A DNA stretch of 38,065 nt from Caulobacter endophyticus (GCF_003116815.1 NZ_QDKQ01000006.1:1-38065); one strand, 5' to 3'. Shown: positions 8,001 through 16,719, counted from the first letter of the stretch. Made by a program: numbers and translations. The notes: generated by a model from the sequence alone, not told the origin.

Positions 8001-9188
8001 TCAGGCCGAGGGGCTGGCTTCGTCGTCGGAACGGCGACGGCGGCGACGGGGGGAGACCTTGAGCTTCGGCTCGGCCTCGGCGGCGGGTTCGCCGGCCGCG
8101 TCGCCTGCGCCGAGCGGCAGTTCCGGCGCGGCGTCGGCGACCGGCGCTTCGGGCGGCGGGATTTCGACGACGGGGGCGGCTTCCGGCGGCGCGATGACCA
8201 CCGGGCCCCGCGCCTCGTCCAGCAGCTCGATCGCCGTCCGCACCACCTTGGCCACCGGCAGGTCGCTCATGTGGCGGATGGCCTGCGACAGGTCGGGGTC
8301 GATGGCCTTGAACTGGTCGAAGTCGCGCGGGCCGCGCACGGCGCGGGTCAAAGCGCCCCACGGGCCATATCGGCGCTCGTCCGAAGGGCCGAACAGGCCC
8401 ACGGTCGGCACGCCGGCGGCGGCGGCGATGTGCATCAGGCCGCTGTCGTTGCCGATGAAGAGGTCGGCGCGCTTGAGGGCGGCGTAGGCGGTCAGAAGAT
8501 CCACCTTGCCGGTGAGGTCGATGCAGCGGCCCCTGGCGGAGGCCATGCGCAGCTCCTCGACCATGCGGCCGTCTTCGGGGCCGCCCAGGATCAGGAGGCG
8601 CCCGCCGGCCAGCCGGCCGCCGGGGCCCAGCAACTGGGCGGCGGTCTGGGTGAAGCGCTCGATCGGCCAGACCTTGCCGATCCAGTTGGCGGCCGGGCCC
8701 ATGGCCAGGATCGGACCGGCCGGCTCGCCGCCGCGCGGGGCCAGCATCTGGTCGGCCAGGGCCTGGACGTCCGGGGTGATGTAGAGGTGCGGGGCCGGCG
8801 GCTCGCCGTCGATCTTCAGCACGCGGGCGGTTTCAACCACCTTGTGGGCGATCTCGCCGGGGATCTTCTTCCAGATCGCCCGCTTCTCGCGGCGCAGGAA
8901 GAGGGCGGTCGCCGAGCCTCGAAGATCGACCACCAGGCCCCACTTGCGATGGCGCACCTGGTTCCACAGCCTGAACCAGTGGCCCTTGCCCTTGCCCTTC
9001 TCCATGACGATCACGCGATCCAGGCCAGGAACGTGGGCGAACAGCGGCGCGGCCAGCGGGCCGGCGACGATGGTGAAGCGGGCGTTGGGGATCTGGTCGG
9101 AGAGAAGTTTGATCAGGCCGGACGACAGCACGGCGTCGCCGATCCGCGTGGCGGTGATGAAGAGAATCGGGAAGGCCCGCTGTGTCAT
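8001..9188 (-). CDS. Glycosyltransferase family 9 (heptosyltransferase-like)
   Basis: A 395-residue GT-B glycosyltransferase of the ADP-heptose:LPS heptosyltransferase family, acting on the cytoplasmic face of the inner membrane in LPS or other surface glycan synthesis. Seen in the sequence: the N-terminal TRIGDAVLSSGL (the RxGDxV motif with the proposed catalytic aspartate), GPAANWIGKVWP at the start of the second domain, and the nucleotide-sugar motif NDSGLMHIAAAAGVPTVGLF. The last 65 residues form a Pro/Ala/Glu-rich tail ending in a run of six arginines, absent from typical WaaC/WaaF. This could be a membrane or partner anchor (inference). No Shine-Dalgarno precedes the ATG, and a TATACAT box ends only 6 bp upstream, so a leaderless mRNA is possible. 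Confidence 0.87.
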   Translation of the reverse strand: MTQRAFPILFITATRIGDAVLSSGLIKLLSDQIPNARFTIVAGPLAAPLFAHVPGLDRVIVMEKGKGKGHWFRLWNQVRHRKWGLVVDLRGSATALFLRREKRAIWKKIPGEIAHKVVETARVLKIDGEPPAPHLYITPDVQALADQMLAPRGGEPAGPILAMGPAANWIGKVWPIERFTQTAAQLLGPGGRLAGGRLLILGGPEDGRMVEELRMASARGRCIDLTGKVDLLTAYAALKRADLFIGNDSGLMHIAAAAGVPTVGLFGPSDERRYGPWGALTRAVRGPRDFDQFKAIDPDLSQAIRHMSDLPVAKVVRTAIELLDEARGPVVIAPPEAAPVVEIPPPEAPVADAAPELPLGAGDAAGEPAAEAEPKLKVSPRRRRRRSDDEASPSA

Positions 9189-9297
9189 CGGTCCATGTAT
9201 AGGGTGAACCGGCTGTCAACGCATCCCGTTATCCCGCTTAAGCTTTCCTGAGCATCAGGACTGGCGCCGGCGTCGCCTCGGCGCCACATGTGCGGCC

Positions 9298-10119
9298 ATG
9301 ACCAAGACGCGTCTCGCCCGCCTGTCCTCCCGCGCCGTCATCGCCGTCGCCGGCCCCGACTGGCGCAGCTTCCTGCAAGGCCTGCTGACCCAGGACGTCG
9401 ACACCCTGGCGGCCGGCGAGCTGCGATTTTCCGGCCTGCTGACGCCGCAGGGACGGCTGCTGTACGACCTGTTCGTGGCCGGGCTGCCGGACGGCGCGTT
9501 GCTGGACGTGGCCGCCGAGCACCGCGACACCATCGTGGCGCGGCTTTCCATGTATCGCCTGCGGGCCAAGGTCGAGATCGGTCCGCTCGACCTGGTGGTC
9601 GCCGCGGCCTTCGATCCCGACGGCGCGCCGGTCAGCGGCGAGGGCCTCTACGCCGATCCGCGCCTGCCGGCCCTGGGCGCGCGGGTCTATGGCCCGGCCG
9701 CCGAGCCCGACGCGGACGAGGCCGCCTACGAGGCCCACCGTCTGGCCCTGGGCGTGCCCGGCCCGGCCGACTGGCTGTCGGACAAGAACTATCCGATCGA
9801 GGCCGACTTCGACCTGCTCTGCGGCATCGACTTCAAGAAGGGCTGCTTCGTCGGCCAGGAGACCACCAGCCGCATGAAGCGGCGGGGCACGATCAAGAAC
9901 CGCATGCTGCCGATCGTCTTCGACGGCCCGGCCCCGGCCTTCGGCGCCGAGGTGCTGGCCGGGACCTTGCGCGCCGGCGAGGTGCTGAGCGGACGCGACG
10001 GCCGGGCCATGGCCCTGCTGCGCCTCGACCGCATCGAGGGCGCTGACCTCACGGTCGACGGCCGCCCGGTGCGGGTCGAGCGGCCGGACTGGGTTCCCGA
10101 AACGCCGGCGGCGGGCTGA
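9298..10119 (+). CDS. ygfZ: YgfZ/GcvT-like folate-binding protein (Fe-S cluster repair)
   Basis: A 273-residue cytoplasmic protein of the YgfZ/IBA57 family. These proteins bind a folate and help maintain certain 4Fe-4S enzymes such as MiaB and radical-SAM proteins. The diagnostic motif K-G-C-[FY]-x-G-Q-E is present as KKGCFVGQE at residues 180-188, including the conserved C183. The N-terminal half (WRSFLQGLLTQDV, GRLLYDLFV) matches the aminomethyltransferase-like fold. It lacks the length and catalytic aspartate context of true GcvT. It is divergent from the glycosyltransferase, and a perfect hairpin overlaps its stop codon. Confidence 0.92.
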   Translation: MTKTRLARLSSRAVIAVAGPDWRSFLQGLLTQDVDTLAAGELRFSGLLTPQGRLLYDLFVAGLPDGALLDVAAEHRDTIVARLSMYRLRAKVEIGPLDLVVAAAFDPDGAPVSGEGLYADPRLPALGARVYGPAAEPDADEAAYEAHRLALGVPGPADWLSDKNYPIEADFDLLCGIDFKKGCFVGQETTSRMKRRGTIKNRMLPIVFDGPAPAFGAEVLAGTLRAGEVLSGRDGRAMALLRLDRIEGADLTVDGRPVRVERPDWVPETPAAG

Positions 10120-10134
10120 CCCGCCGCCGGCGTT
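10101..10134. terminator. Perfect 15-bp hairpin between ygfZ and the duplicated exported protein gene
   Basis: AACGCCGGCGGCGGG (10101-10115) is fully complementary to CCCGCCGCCGGCGTT (10120-10134), around a CTGA loop that contains the ygfZ stop codon. It lies at a tail-to-tail junction and could slow polymerase from both sides. It lacks a T-tract, so it is not a classical terminator. Confidence 0.55.
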
Positions 10135-10141
10135 CCAGGAT

Positions 10142-10564
10142 CTAGCGGCAGCGCCCGTAGCGGTCGGGCGAGGCGCCGGGACCGCCGCGCCAGCCGGGCG
10201 GGTTCTCCCAGTTGGTGCCGCGGCCGCCGCGCGGACCGGGCGGATTGTCGTCGCGGTCGAGCCAGCAGCGGCGGGCCTGGTTCCACCAGCCGTGGGTCGG
10301 ATGCCAGTAGCCCCAGCGCGGGTTGTAGTAGTAGCCGTTGCGGTAGTCGAAGCGGACCTTCTGGCCTTTCCAGCGATAGAAGCGGCGATCGGGCGAGGCG
10401 CCCGGGCCGCCGCGCCAGCCGGGCGGGTTCTCCCAGTTCGTGCCCGGTCCGCCGCGCGGACCCGGCGGGTTGTTGTCCCTGTCGCGATGCTGGGCGAGAA
10501 CCGGCGTGGCGGCCATGGCCGCGGTCGCCAGGACGAGCGCGGTCAGGGTTCGGAAAGCTCGCAT
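10142..10564 (-). CDS. Small exported Pro/Gly/Trp-rich protein with internal duplication
   Basis: A 140-residue protein with a Sec signal peptide (MRAFRTLTALVLATAAMAAT, cleavage near VLA-QH). The mature part starts and ends with nearly identical copies of one segment (DNNPPGPRGGPGTNW... and DDNPPGPRGGRGTNW...), each continuing ENPPGWRGGPGASPDR. Between them is an aromatic-rich centre with KVRFDYRNGYYYNPRWGYW. The centre resembles the short periplasmic YXXXD/RcnB-like proteins common in alphaproteobacteria, but this is a weak likeness. Function is unknown. AAGGAGAA lies 9 nt upstream of ATG 10564, which fixes the start within a much longer open frame. It is transcribed divergently from tag. 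Confidence 0.82.
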   Translation of the reverse strand: MRAFRTLTALVLATAAMAATPVLAQHRDRDNNPPGPRGGPGTNWENPPGWRGGPGASPDRRFYRWKGQKVRFDYRNGYYYNPRWGYWHPTHGWWNQARRCWLDRDDNPPGPRGGRGTNWENPPGWRGGPGASPDRYGRCR

Positions 10565-10693
10565 GGGCGGCTTCTCCTTGTCGTTGGCGTCCCTCTGACC
10601 AGCCAAACGCGCGAGACCGGCGTTTCCGTCGCGGGCGCGCGCATGTTCCCTGAAAGTTCTGGTTTTTGGCGCGCGGTCTGCTAGCGTCGCCAC

Positions 10694-11287
10694 ATGACAG
10701 AGATCCATCGCTGCACCTGGCGGGGCATGAACGGCGACCCGCTGTACGAGGCCTATCACGACACCGAGTGGGGCGTGCCCGAGTGGGACAGCCGCGCCCT
10801 GTGGGAGAAGCTGGTGCTCGACGGTTTTCAGGCCGGGCTGTCGTGGATCACCATCCTGCGCAAGCGCGAGGCCTTTCGCGCCGCCTTCGCCGATTTCGAC
10901 CCGGAGGTCGTGGCCCGGTTCGGCGAGGCCGACCGCGCCCGGCTGATGGCCGACGCCGGCATCATCCGCTCCAACGCCAAGATCGACGCGGCCGTCAACG
11001 GCGCGCGCATCTATCTCGACATGCGCGAGCGGGGCGAGGACTTCTCCACCTTCCTGTGGGACATCGTCGGCGGCGCCCCGATCCAGAACAGCTTCACCGG
11101 CATGGGCGACGTGCCGGCACAGACGCCGCTGGCGGTCGATATGGCCAAGGCGCTGAAGGTCAAGGGCTACAAGTTCTGCGGCCCAGTGATCGTCTACGCC
11201 TTCATGCAGGCGGTCGGCATGGTCAACGACCACTTCGTCACCTGCTTCCGCCACGACGAGTGCAAGGCGCTGGGCCACCGTCACTGA
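10694..11287 (+). CDS. tag: DNA-3-methyladenine glycosylase I
   Basis: A 197-residue base-excision repair enzyme that removes 3-methyladenine from alkylated DNA. The zinc-binding residues of the family are present: C7 and H22 near the N-terminus, and H180 and C184 in DHFVTCFRH. The substrate-pocket region (DTEWGVPEWDSRALWEKLVLD) carries the conserved tyrosine, tryptophan and glutamate pattern, and the HhH-like core GLSWITILRKREAFR follows. Its length is normal for Tag (about 190). There is no clear Shine-Dalgarno before ATG 10694. It is a stand-alone gene divergent from the small duplicated exported protein. Confidence 0.95.
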   Translation: MTEIHRCTWRGMNGDPLYEAYHDTEWGVPEWDSRALWEKLVLDGFQAGLSWITILRKREAFRAAFADFDPEVVARFGEADRARLMADAGIIRSNAKIDAAVNGARIYLDMRERGEDFSTFLWDIVGGAPIQNSFTGMGDVPAQTPLAVDMAKALKVKGYKFCGPVIVYAFMQAVGMVNDHFVTCFRHDECKALGHRH

Positions 11288-11387
11288 CCCTGGGGGCCTG
11301 AAGCTGATCCTGGGCCGGCCAGGACTGTGCGGCCTCAACCGTTCCGTGCTAGAGGCCCGGTGGTGGCGTTCGGGGGCGTGTCGCGAC

Positions 11388-14300
11388 ATGGAATGGGTGT
11401 TCATCGTCGGCCTGACGACGTGGATCGCGGTGCAGCACCAGTCGCTCGACATGGTCAAGCGGCAGCTGGGCAAGGCCCTGGCCGACCTGGAGCAGCTGAA
11501 GAAGACCCGTGACTGGGGCGCGGCCCCCGAGGCGCGCGAAGGCGTCGCGCCCGCTGCGCCCGCCGCGCCAAGGCAGGTTCCGCCGGCGTCCGAGCCCCCG
11601 CCAGCGGCGAAGCCTTCTCCCTGGACGGTCGAGCCGAAGGCGCCCGAGCCGCGTCCTGAGCCGAGCTTCAATCCCAGGCCGATCCCCGCGCCGGCCCCGC
11701 GTCCGCCGGTCCAGGCCCGGCCGCTGGTCACCCGCGAGGCGGCCTCGACCTGGCTGGCCGAGAACGGCCTGGCCTGGATCGGCGGCGGCGGCCTGGCGCT
11801 GGGCGGCCTGCTGCTGGTGGCCTACGCCGCCCAGAAGGGGATCTTCACCCCGCCATTGCGCATCGCCGCGGCGGTGGTGCTGGGCGCCTTGATGGTGCTG
11901 GCCAGCGAGTGGATCCTGCGCCGCAAGGCCGAGACGAGCCGCCACCTGCTGGCCGCGTCCATCGCCGCCGGAGCCGGGGCGGTCACCCTCTATGGCGCGG
12001 TCTGCGCCGCCCACGGCCTCTATCACCTGATCCCTTTCTGGCTGGCGGCGGTGCTGGCCGCGTCGGTGTCGCTGGGCCTGCTGGCCCTGTCGCTGCGCCA
12101 TGGCGAGCCCCTGGCCCTGGTGGCCATGGTCGGGGCCGCCGCCACTCCGATCGTCACCGGCATCTCGTCCTGGTCGCCCATCGTCTTCGAGGCCTACGCC
12201 ATTCTGATCGGCGCCACCGGCTTCGCGCTGGCGGCCGGCCGCCGCTGGGGCTGGACCAGCCTGGCCGCCGCCGGCGGGGTGCTGCTGCTGAGCGTGCCGC
12301 CCCTGGCCGATCACCAGTATGCGGCCGCCGCCGTCCTGGTCGTCCTGGCCGCCGCCGGACCCCTGGTCGCGCTGTGGCGCCGCCGCCGTACGGGTGAGAC
12401 CCAGGCCCAGGTGCTGCGCCTGCGCCAGGCCGCCATGGCGGCGCTGTTCCTGGCCGACGTGTTCGCCGTGGCGGTGTGGTTCTGGTCGCCGTCCCAGGCC
12501 TCGGCCGCGGCCGGCGTGCTGAGCGCGGTGCTGCTGGGCCTGACCGCCCTGGCGATCGCCGCGCGCCAGGTTCCGGCCGGCCTGTTCGCCGCGCCGGCCA
12601 TCGCTACGGTCCTTGTGGCCATGGCCTGCCTGCTGTTCGGCGGCGACAAGGCGGGGATCGCCGTGCGGCCGCCATGGCTGCACCTGCTGCTGGCGCTGAT
12701 TCCGCTGACGGCCCTGCCGGCGGCGCTGCGGCTGCACGCGGGCCAGCGCACCCAGCTCCTGATGCTGGCCGGCATCGCCACGGCCGTCGGCGCCAGCCTG
12801 GCCTGGCCGCTGCTGGACCACGCGGGCTTCGGCCACAGCTGGACGCCGGCCGCCCTGCTGGGCCTGGGCATGTTCGGCCTGGCCGCGCTGATCGCCCGCC
12901 GCAGCGAGACGCCGTCCAGCGATCCTGGCCTGGCGATCTGGCTCGCCGCGGCCGCCGAGATGGTCTTCCTGGCGATCCACGGGGCGGTCCAGCCCCGGTT
13001 CGAGCCACCGGCCTTCGCCGCCGCCGCCCTGGTCCTGGCCTTCGCCGCCCGCCGCCTGCCCTGGAGCGGCCTGGCCCAGGCCAGCGTGGTCGGCGGCCTG
13101 CTGGCCCTGGTGGTCATGCTGCGCCCGGCCTTCATCGGTCCGGCGCTGGACGGCCGCCTGCCGCTGCCGATGATCGCCGCGGCGTCCGGCGAGGCGGCCC
13201 TGCTGGCCTTCGCCGCCGCCTGGCTGCTGAAGGCGGCCGGTCGCCGCAACGAGGCGGAGTCGCAAGGCGCGGCCGCCCTGATGATCCTGCTGCTGGGCCT
13301 GTTCATCGGCGTGCACGTCGTCGTCGTCGGCAAGCCCGGCGATGACGGAGCCTTCCTGCTCGACGCTTCGCTGCGCACCCTGATCCTGCTGGCCGCCGGC
13401 CTGGTGCTGGTGCTGCGCGCGGGGCCGGGCGACGGCCCCGTGGCTCGCTGGCGCACCCTGGCGGCAGTCGCCGCGGGCCTGGCCCACGGCCTGCTGTTCC
13501 AGGGCCTTCTGGCCAATCCCTGGTGGGGCTGGGGAGAGGTCCCGGCCGGGCCGCCGCTCTTCAACACACTGATCCTCTCCTACCTGGCGCCGGCCGTGCT
13601 GCTGGCGGTCGCGGCCTGGCGACGGCCGGTCGACGCGGCCGGACGCGGCTGGGTGGTCGGCTCGGCCGTCTTCGGCCTGCTCTGGGCGGTCCTGGCCCTG
13701 CGCCACGGGATCCATGGCAAGGCCATGCACGACGCCGGGATCGGCCGCGGCGAGCTCGCCGGCTACGCGGTGCTGGCGCTGGCGGCCGCGCGCGGCTTCT
13801 TCGATCCGCGCCTGGCCGCGCGGCCGGCGGCCAGCTGGCTGGCCCGCGCCGCGCCGGTCGTCGGCTGGATCGCCGTCGTCCTGGCGATCCTGACCTTCGG
13901 ATTCCTGGCCAATCCCTGGTGGGGACCCGAGCAGGCGCGGGTGTCGCCGCTGGCCGCGGCCCTGCTGATGGCCCTGGCCCATGGCGCGGCCGCGGCCCTG
14001 CTGCTGGACCTCAGCCGCCAGGGCGGGGGCTTTGGGACGACCGCCCGGGCCAGCGCCGTCGGCGTGCTGTTCGTGCTGGTCAGCCTGGTGGTGCGCTATG
14101 GCTTCCACGGCCCGGCCATGGGGGCCTCGACGGACGCGGGCGGGCTGGAGACCTGGACCTTCTCGGCCGTCTGGGCCGCCTTCGGCCTGGCGGTCCTGAG
14201 CCTGGGTTCGGCCCGCAAGGACGCGGTGCTGCGCTGGGCCGGCCTGACCGTGCTGCTGCTGACCGCCGGCAAGGTGCTGCTGTTCGACCTGGCGCGGCTG

Positions 14301-14423
14301 GAGGGCGTGGTCCGCGCGGCCTCGTTCCTGGCGGTCGGCGCCCTGCTGCTGGGCGGGGCGGTGCTGGTGCGCCGCCTCAACGCCCGGACGGCGAAGGTCC
14401 CCCCGCCGCCCGACGCCGATTGA
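11388..14423 (+). CDS. DUF2339 giant polytopic membrane protein
   Basis: A 1011-residue inner-membrane protein. After a first hydrophobic segment and a short coiled coil (SLDMVKRQLGKALADLEQLK) comes a Pro/Ala-rich linker of about 80 residues. The remainder is an almost uninterrupted series of 20 or more predicted membrane helices. This is the layout of DUF2339 proteins, whose role is unknown. The last 250 residues contain two copies of a module marked by LANPWWG (near residues 709 and 841), each followed by a G-x-H-G-x-A-M motif. ATG 11388 is preferred to the upstream in-frame GTG at 11346 because the protein then begins with the usual short hydrophobic MEWVFIVGL. It converges on the serine hydrolase gene, 22 bp away. 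Confidence 0.85.
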   Translation: MEWVFIVGLTTWIAVQHQSLDMVKRQLGKALADLEQLKKTRDWGAAPEAREGVAPAAPAAPRQVPPASEPPPAAKPSPWTVEPKAPEPRPEPSFNPRPIPAPAPRPPVQARPLVTREAASTWLAENGLAWIGGGGLALGGLLLVAYAAQKGIFTPPLRIAAAVVLGALMVLASEWILRRKAETSRHLLAASIAAGAGAVTLYGAVCAAHGLYHLIPFWLAAVLAASVSLGLLALSLRHGEPLALVAMVGAAATPIVTGISSWSPIVFEAYAILIGATGFALAAGRRWGWTSLAAAGGVLLLSVPPLADHQYAAAAVLVVLAAAGPLVALWRRRRTGETQAQVLRLRQAAMAALFLADVFAVAVWFWSPSQASAAAGVLSAVLLGLTALAIAARQVPAGLFAAPAIATVLVAMACLLFGGDKAGIAVRPPWLHLLLALIPLTALPAALRLHAGQRTQLLMLAGIATAVGASLAWPLLDHAGFGHSWTPAALLGLGMFGLAALIARRSETPSSDPGLAIWLAAAAEMVFLAIHGAVQPRFEPPAFAAAALVLAFAARRLPWSGLAQASVVGGLLALVVMLRPAFIGPALDGRLPLPMIAAASGEAALLAFAAAWLLKAAGRRNEAESQGAAALMILLLGLFIGVHVVVVGKPGDDGAFLLDASLRTLILLAAGLVLVLRAGPGDGPVARWRTLAAVAAGLAHGLLFQGLLANPWWGWGEVPAGPPLFNTLILSYLAPAVLLAVAAWRRPVDAAGRGWVVGSAVFGLLWAVLALRHGIHGKAMHDAGIGRGELAGYAVLALAAARGFFDPRLAARPAASWLARAAPVVGWIAVVLAILTFGFLANPWWGPEQARVSPLAAALLMALAHGAAAALLLDLSRQGGGFGTTARASAVGVLFVLVSLVVRYGFHGPAMGASTDAGGLETWTFSAVWAAFGLAVLSLGSARKDAVLRWAGLTVLLLTAGKVLLFDLARLEGVVRAASFLAVGALLLGGAVLVRRLNARTAKVPPPPDAD

Positions 14424-14424
14424 G

Positions 14425-14445
14425 CCGGCCCTGCAGCCTGGCCGG
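14425..14445. terminator. Short hairpin at a convergent gene junction
   Basis: CCGGCC (14425-14430) and GGCCGG (14440-14445) with a 9-nt loop fill the 22-bp gap between the DUF2339 gene and the serine hydrolase gene. It has no T-tract, so terminator function is only suggested. Confidence 0.35.
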
Positions 14446-15894
14446 TCAGCTTTCCGGCGCCGCCGCATCCAGGCCCTTCAGCCGATTGACGGCATTGGTG
14501 TTGCCCGGATCCAGCGCCAGCGAGCGGCGGTAGTGGACGATCGCGGCGGCCTTGTCGCCGTTGGCGGCGTAGGCCTCGGCCAGGCTGTCCTGGGCGTTGC
14601 CGCTTTTGGGGAACAGCTCGGCGGTCAGGGCCAGCACCGCAAGGGCCTTGGCCGCGTCGCCGAAGGCCAGCAGGCGATAGCCCCAGTCGTTCAGCTCGTG
14701 CTCGGACGGCTTGAAGGTCGGGTCTTTCCGCTGGCCGGCGATCACCGCGGCGAAGGCGGATTTCGGCTGGTCGGCCAGGGCCGCGCGCAGGGCCGCCACG
14801 CCCGTCAGCCTCATGCCGGGGATGAAGGCCTGGGCGATCTCGTCGATGACGTCTTCCGGCGTGCCGCCCGCCAGGTTGCTGAGGATCGCCACGCCCACTT
14901 CGTCGCCGGGATAGAGGTAGGCCGCGTTGCGGCTGCCGCCGGTCATGCCCACCACCAGGCGGTCGGGGCGCTCCAGCACCAGCCAGCCCAGCCCCCACTG
15001 GCCAAGCTGGCCGTCGCTGTAGGGAACCTGGGTCCACATGGTCTTGCGGGACGCGGCGTCCAGCAGCCGGCCGTCCATCAGGGCGATCATCCAGCGGCCC
15101 ATGTCGTCGCCGGTGCTGTCGAGGCCGGCGGCGGCGCGGGCCAGGGGCGAGAACACCTCCTTGCGCACGGTCGGCTGGTCGGGGCTCTCCTTGCGGTAGC
15201 CGTAGGAGGTGGCGCGCGAGGGGCCGGGGTCGAGGCTGTCGCCGTAGCGCGAGCTCTTCATGCCGGCGATGGCGAACTGCTCGTCGCCCAGGGGCGTGCT
15301 GTCTGGCCGGCCGTGCAGCCGGTCGATGGCCATCTGCACCAGGGCGTAGTTGGTCTGGCAGTAGTGGAAGCGCTGGCCCGGCGGAAACAGCACCGGCGCG
15401 GCCAGGGCCTCCTTCCAGGCCGTGGCCTCGTCGACCGCGCCGTCCTTCTGGCGCGGCACGAAGTCGGGCAGGCCCGAGGTGTGACTCAGCAGCCGGCGAA
15501 CCTGGACGCCGCGCCAGGCTTCGGGAAGGTCGCCCACATAGGCGCCGATCGGCTTGTCGAGGTCGAGCCGCCCGGCCTGGACCTCGCGCATGGCCGCCAC
15601 GCCGGTGAAGGCCTTGGTGATCGAGTTGATCGGGAAGGCGGTCGTCGGTGTCGCCCTGGTCCCGCTGGCGAGGTCGGCCACGCCGTAGCTGCGCGAGAAG
15701 ACGATCGCGCCGTCCTTGACCACCACGGCCTGCAGGCCCGGCACGTGGCGGTCGGCCATGAAGCGCCGGACGATGGCGTCGGCGCGCGCGGCCGGATCCG
15801 GTCGGGTCGCCCAGGCGCGTGCTGAGAAGGCCAGCGTTGATGAGGCGAGCGCCGGACAGGCCAGTCCGGTCGCCAGCAAGGTGCGGCGGTTCAT
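14446..15894 (-). CDS. Exported serine hydrolase (class C beta-lactamase fold) with TPR-like tail
   Basis: A 482-residue penicillin-binding-protein/esterase-like hydrolase. The N-terminus MNRRTLLATG resembles a twin-arginine signal followed by a hydrophobic stretch, so it is probably periplasmic. The catalytic S91-x-x-K94 is in PINSITKAFTG. The second motif, normally YxN, reads Y178-C-Q180. The third, normally HxG or KTG, reads M-T-G-G at 317-320. The fold is otherwise complete to about residue 355. Residues 395-470 form two or three TPR-like helix pairs (WGYRLLAFGDAAKALAVL, AQDSLAEAYAANGDKAAAI). Similar hydrolases cleave D-Ala peptides, esters or lactams; the altered motifs make the substrate uncertain. 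Confidence 0.83.
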   Translation of the reverse strand: MNRRTLLATGLACPALASSTLAFSARAWATRPDPAARADAIVRRFMADRHVPGLQAVVVKDGAIVFSRSYGVADLASGTRATPTTAFPINSITKAFTGVAAMREVQAGRLDLDKPIGAYVGDLPEAWRGVQVRRLLSHTSGLPDFVPRQKDGAVDEATAWKEALAAPVLFPPGQRFHYCQTNYALVQMAIDRLHGRPDSTPLGDEQFAIAGMKSSRYGDSLDPGPSRATSYGYRKESPDQPTVRKEVFSPLARAAAGLDSTGDDMGRWMIALMDGRLLDAASRKTMWTQVPYSDGQLGQWGLGWLVLERPDRLVVGMTGGSRNAAYLYPGDEVGVAILSNLAGGTPEDVIDEIAQAFIPGMRLTGVAALRAALADQPKSAFAAVIAGQRKDPTFKPSEHELNDWGYRLLAFGDAAKALAVLALTAELFPKSGNAQDSLAEAYAANGDKAAAIVHYRRSLALDPGNTNAVNRLKGLDAAAPES

Positions 15895-15974
15895 GATCGA
15901 AGTACCCCTGGAGCCGTCCCCGCCCCGTTGGCCAGGGGATCAGGCGAGGGCGCGGCGGGCCAGTTAATCTTCGG

Positions 15975-16610
15975 TCATGAGCCGGCGGGCGTGGGTCCGT
16001 AGCGGACGAAGGCGGCCAGCAGGGCGTCGGCCTGTTCGCCCTGGGCGATGGCGTTGAAGTGGATCAGCGCCTGGGCCGCCTGGGCGGTGTCCTTGGCCAG
16101 GTCGAGCCTGGCGGCCGCCAGCACCGTCTGCGCGGCCTTCTGGTCGGGGCAGGTCTCGCCGTTCAGCAGCTTCTCGGCCATGGGGCCGTAGACCCGCGCC
16201 GCATTGACCCGGAAGCAGGCCCGGGCCGCCGGATCGGCCTGGTTCCAGAGGGTTCGCAAGCCGTCGCTCGTCAGGCCGGCGGGCGCCAGCCGCTGGGCCG
16301 AGGCCGCGCGGATCATGGCCGAGGTCGTGGCGAACTGGACGAACAGCCTGGGCGCGCCCTCGCGGCCCACGCAGGCGGCCGCGGCCGCCTGAATCGCCTT
16401 GTTGCGACTGGCCAGGGCCTTGGTCGCCGAATTCATGTCGCGCCCGTAGGCCGTCAGCACCTCGGCCCGGTCGGCCTCGGGCAGGGCGTTCCACAGGCAG
16501 TCTCCGGGGGAGGGCCTCGCCGAGGGGGCGGTCGCCGTCTGGGCCATGACCGGCTGCGTCCAGCCGGCGGCGGTCGCGACGGCCAGGGCCGCCAGCATCC
16601 TGAGCGTCAT
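15975..16610 (-). CDS. Exported alpha-helical protein of unknown function
   Basis: A 211-residue protein with a Sec signal peptide (MTLRMLAALAVATAAGWTQP, cleavage near VMA-QT). The mature part is Ala-rich and helical with four cysteines (GDCLW, AAACVG, RACFR, GETCPD), probably forming two disulfides. I do not recognise the family. A TTG at 16616 is also in frame, but ATG 16610 has GGGGGA about 7 nt upstream, whereas that site would abut the TTG. It is transcribed divergently from rnhB. Confidence 0.72.
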   Translation of the reverse strand: MTLRMLAALAVATAAGWTQPVMAQTATAPSARPSPGDCLWNALPEADRAEVLTAYGRDMNSATKALASRNKAIQAAAAACVGREGAPRLFVQFATTSAMIRAASAQRLAPAGLTSDGLRTLWNQADPAARACFRVNAARVYGPMAEKLLNGETCPDQKAAQTVLAAARLDLAKDTAQAAQALIHFNAIAQGEQADALLAAFVRYGPTPAGS

Positions 16611-16719
16611 CCTCAATCCCCCGAGGTCGTCCTTAAGGTCATATCAGTCTAAGCTCCACTTTAAGTCGAGATCGTGACGACCGGTTTCCTTCGCCGGCGA
16701 ACCCGCCTAGGAAGGCGTC

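Noticed and set aside
9195..9219. TTGACA and TATACA before the glycosyltransferase gene as a sigma-70 promoter
   Set aside because: Spacing is only 12 bp; kept as a remark about a possible leaderless start but not annotated as a promoter.
11349..14468. Very long minus-strand open frame (over 1000 codons) opposite the DUF2339 gene
   Set aside because: Its translation is low-complexity Gln/Arg/Gly/Ala, the usual mirror of a high-GC coding strand; the plus-strand frame has clear membrane helices and family features.
14533..15825. Long plus-strand open frame opposite the serine hydrolase
   Set aside because: Composition is that of an antisense shadow (Gly/His/Val/Arg-rich), while the opposite strand has a signal peptide and SxxK motif.
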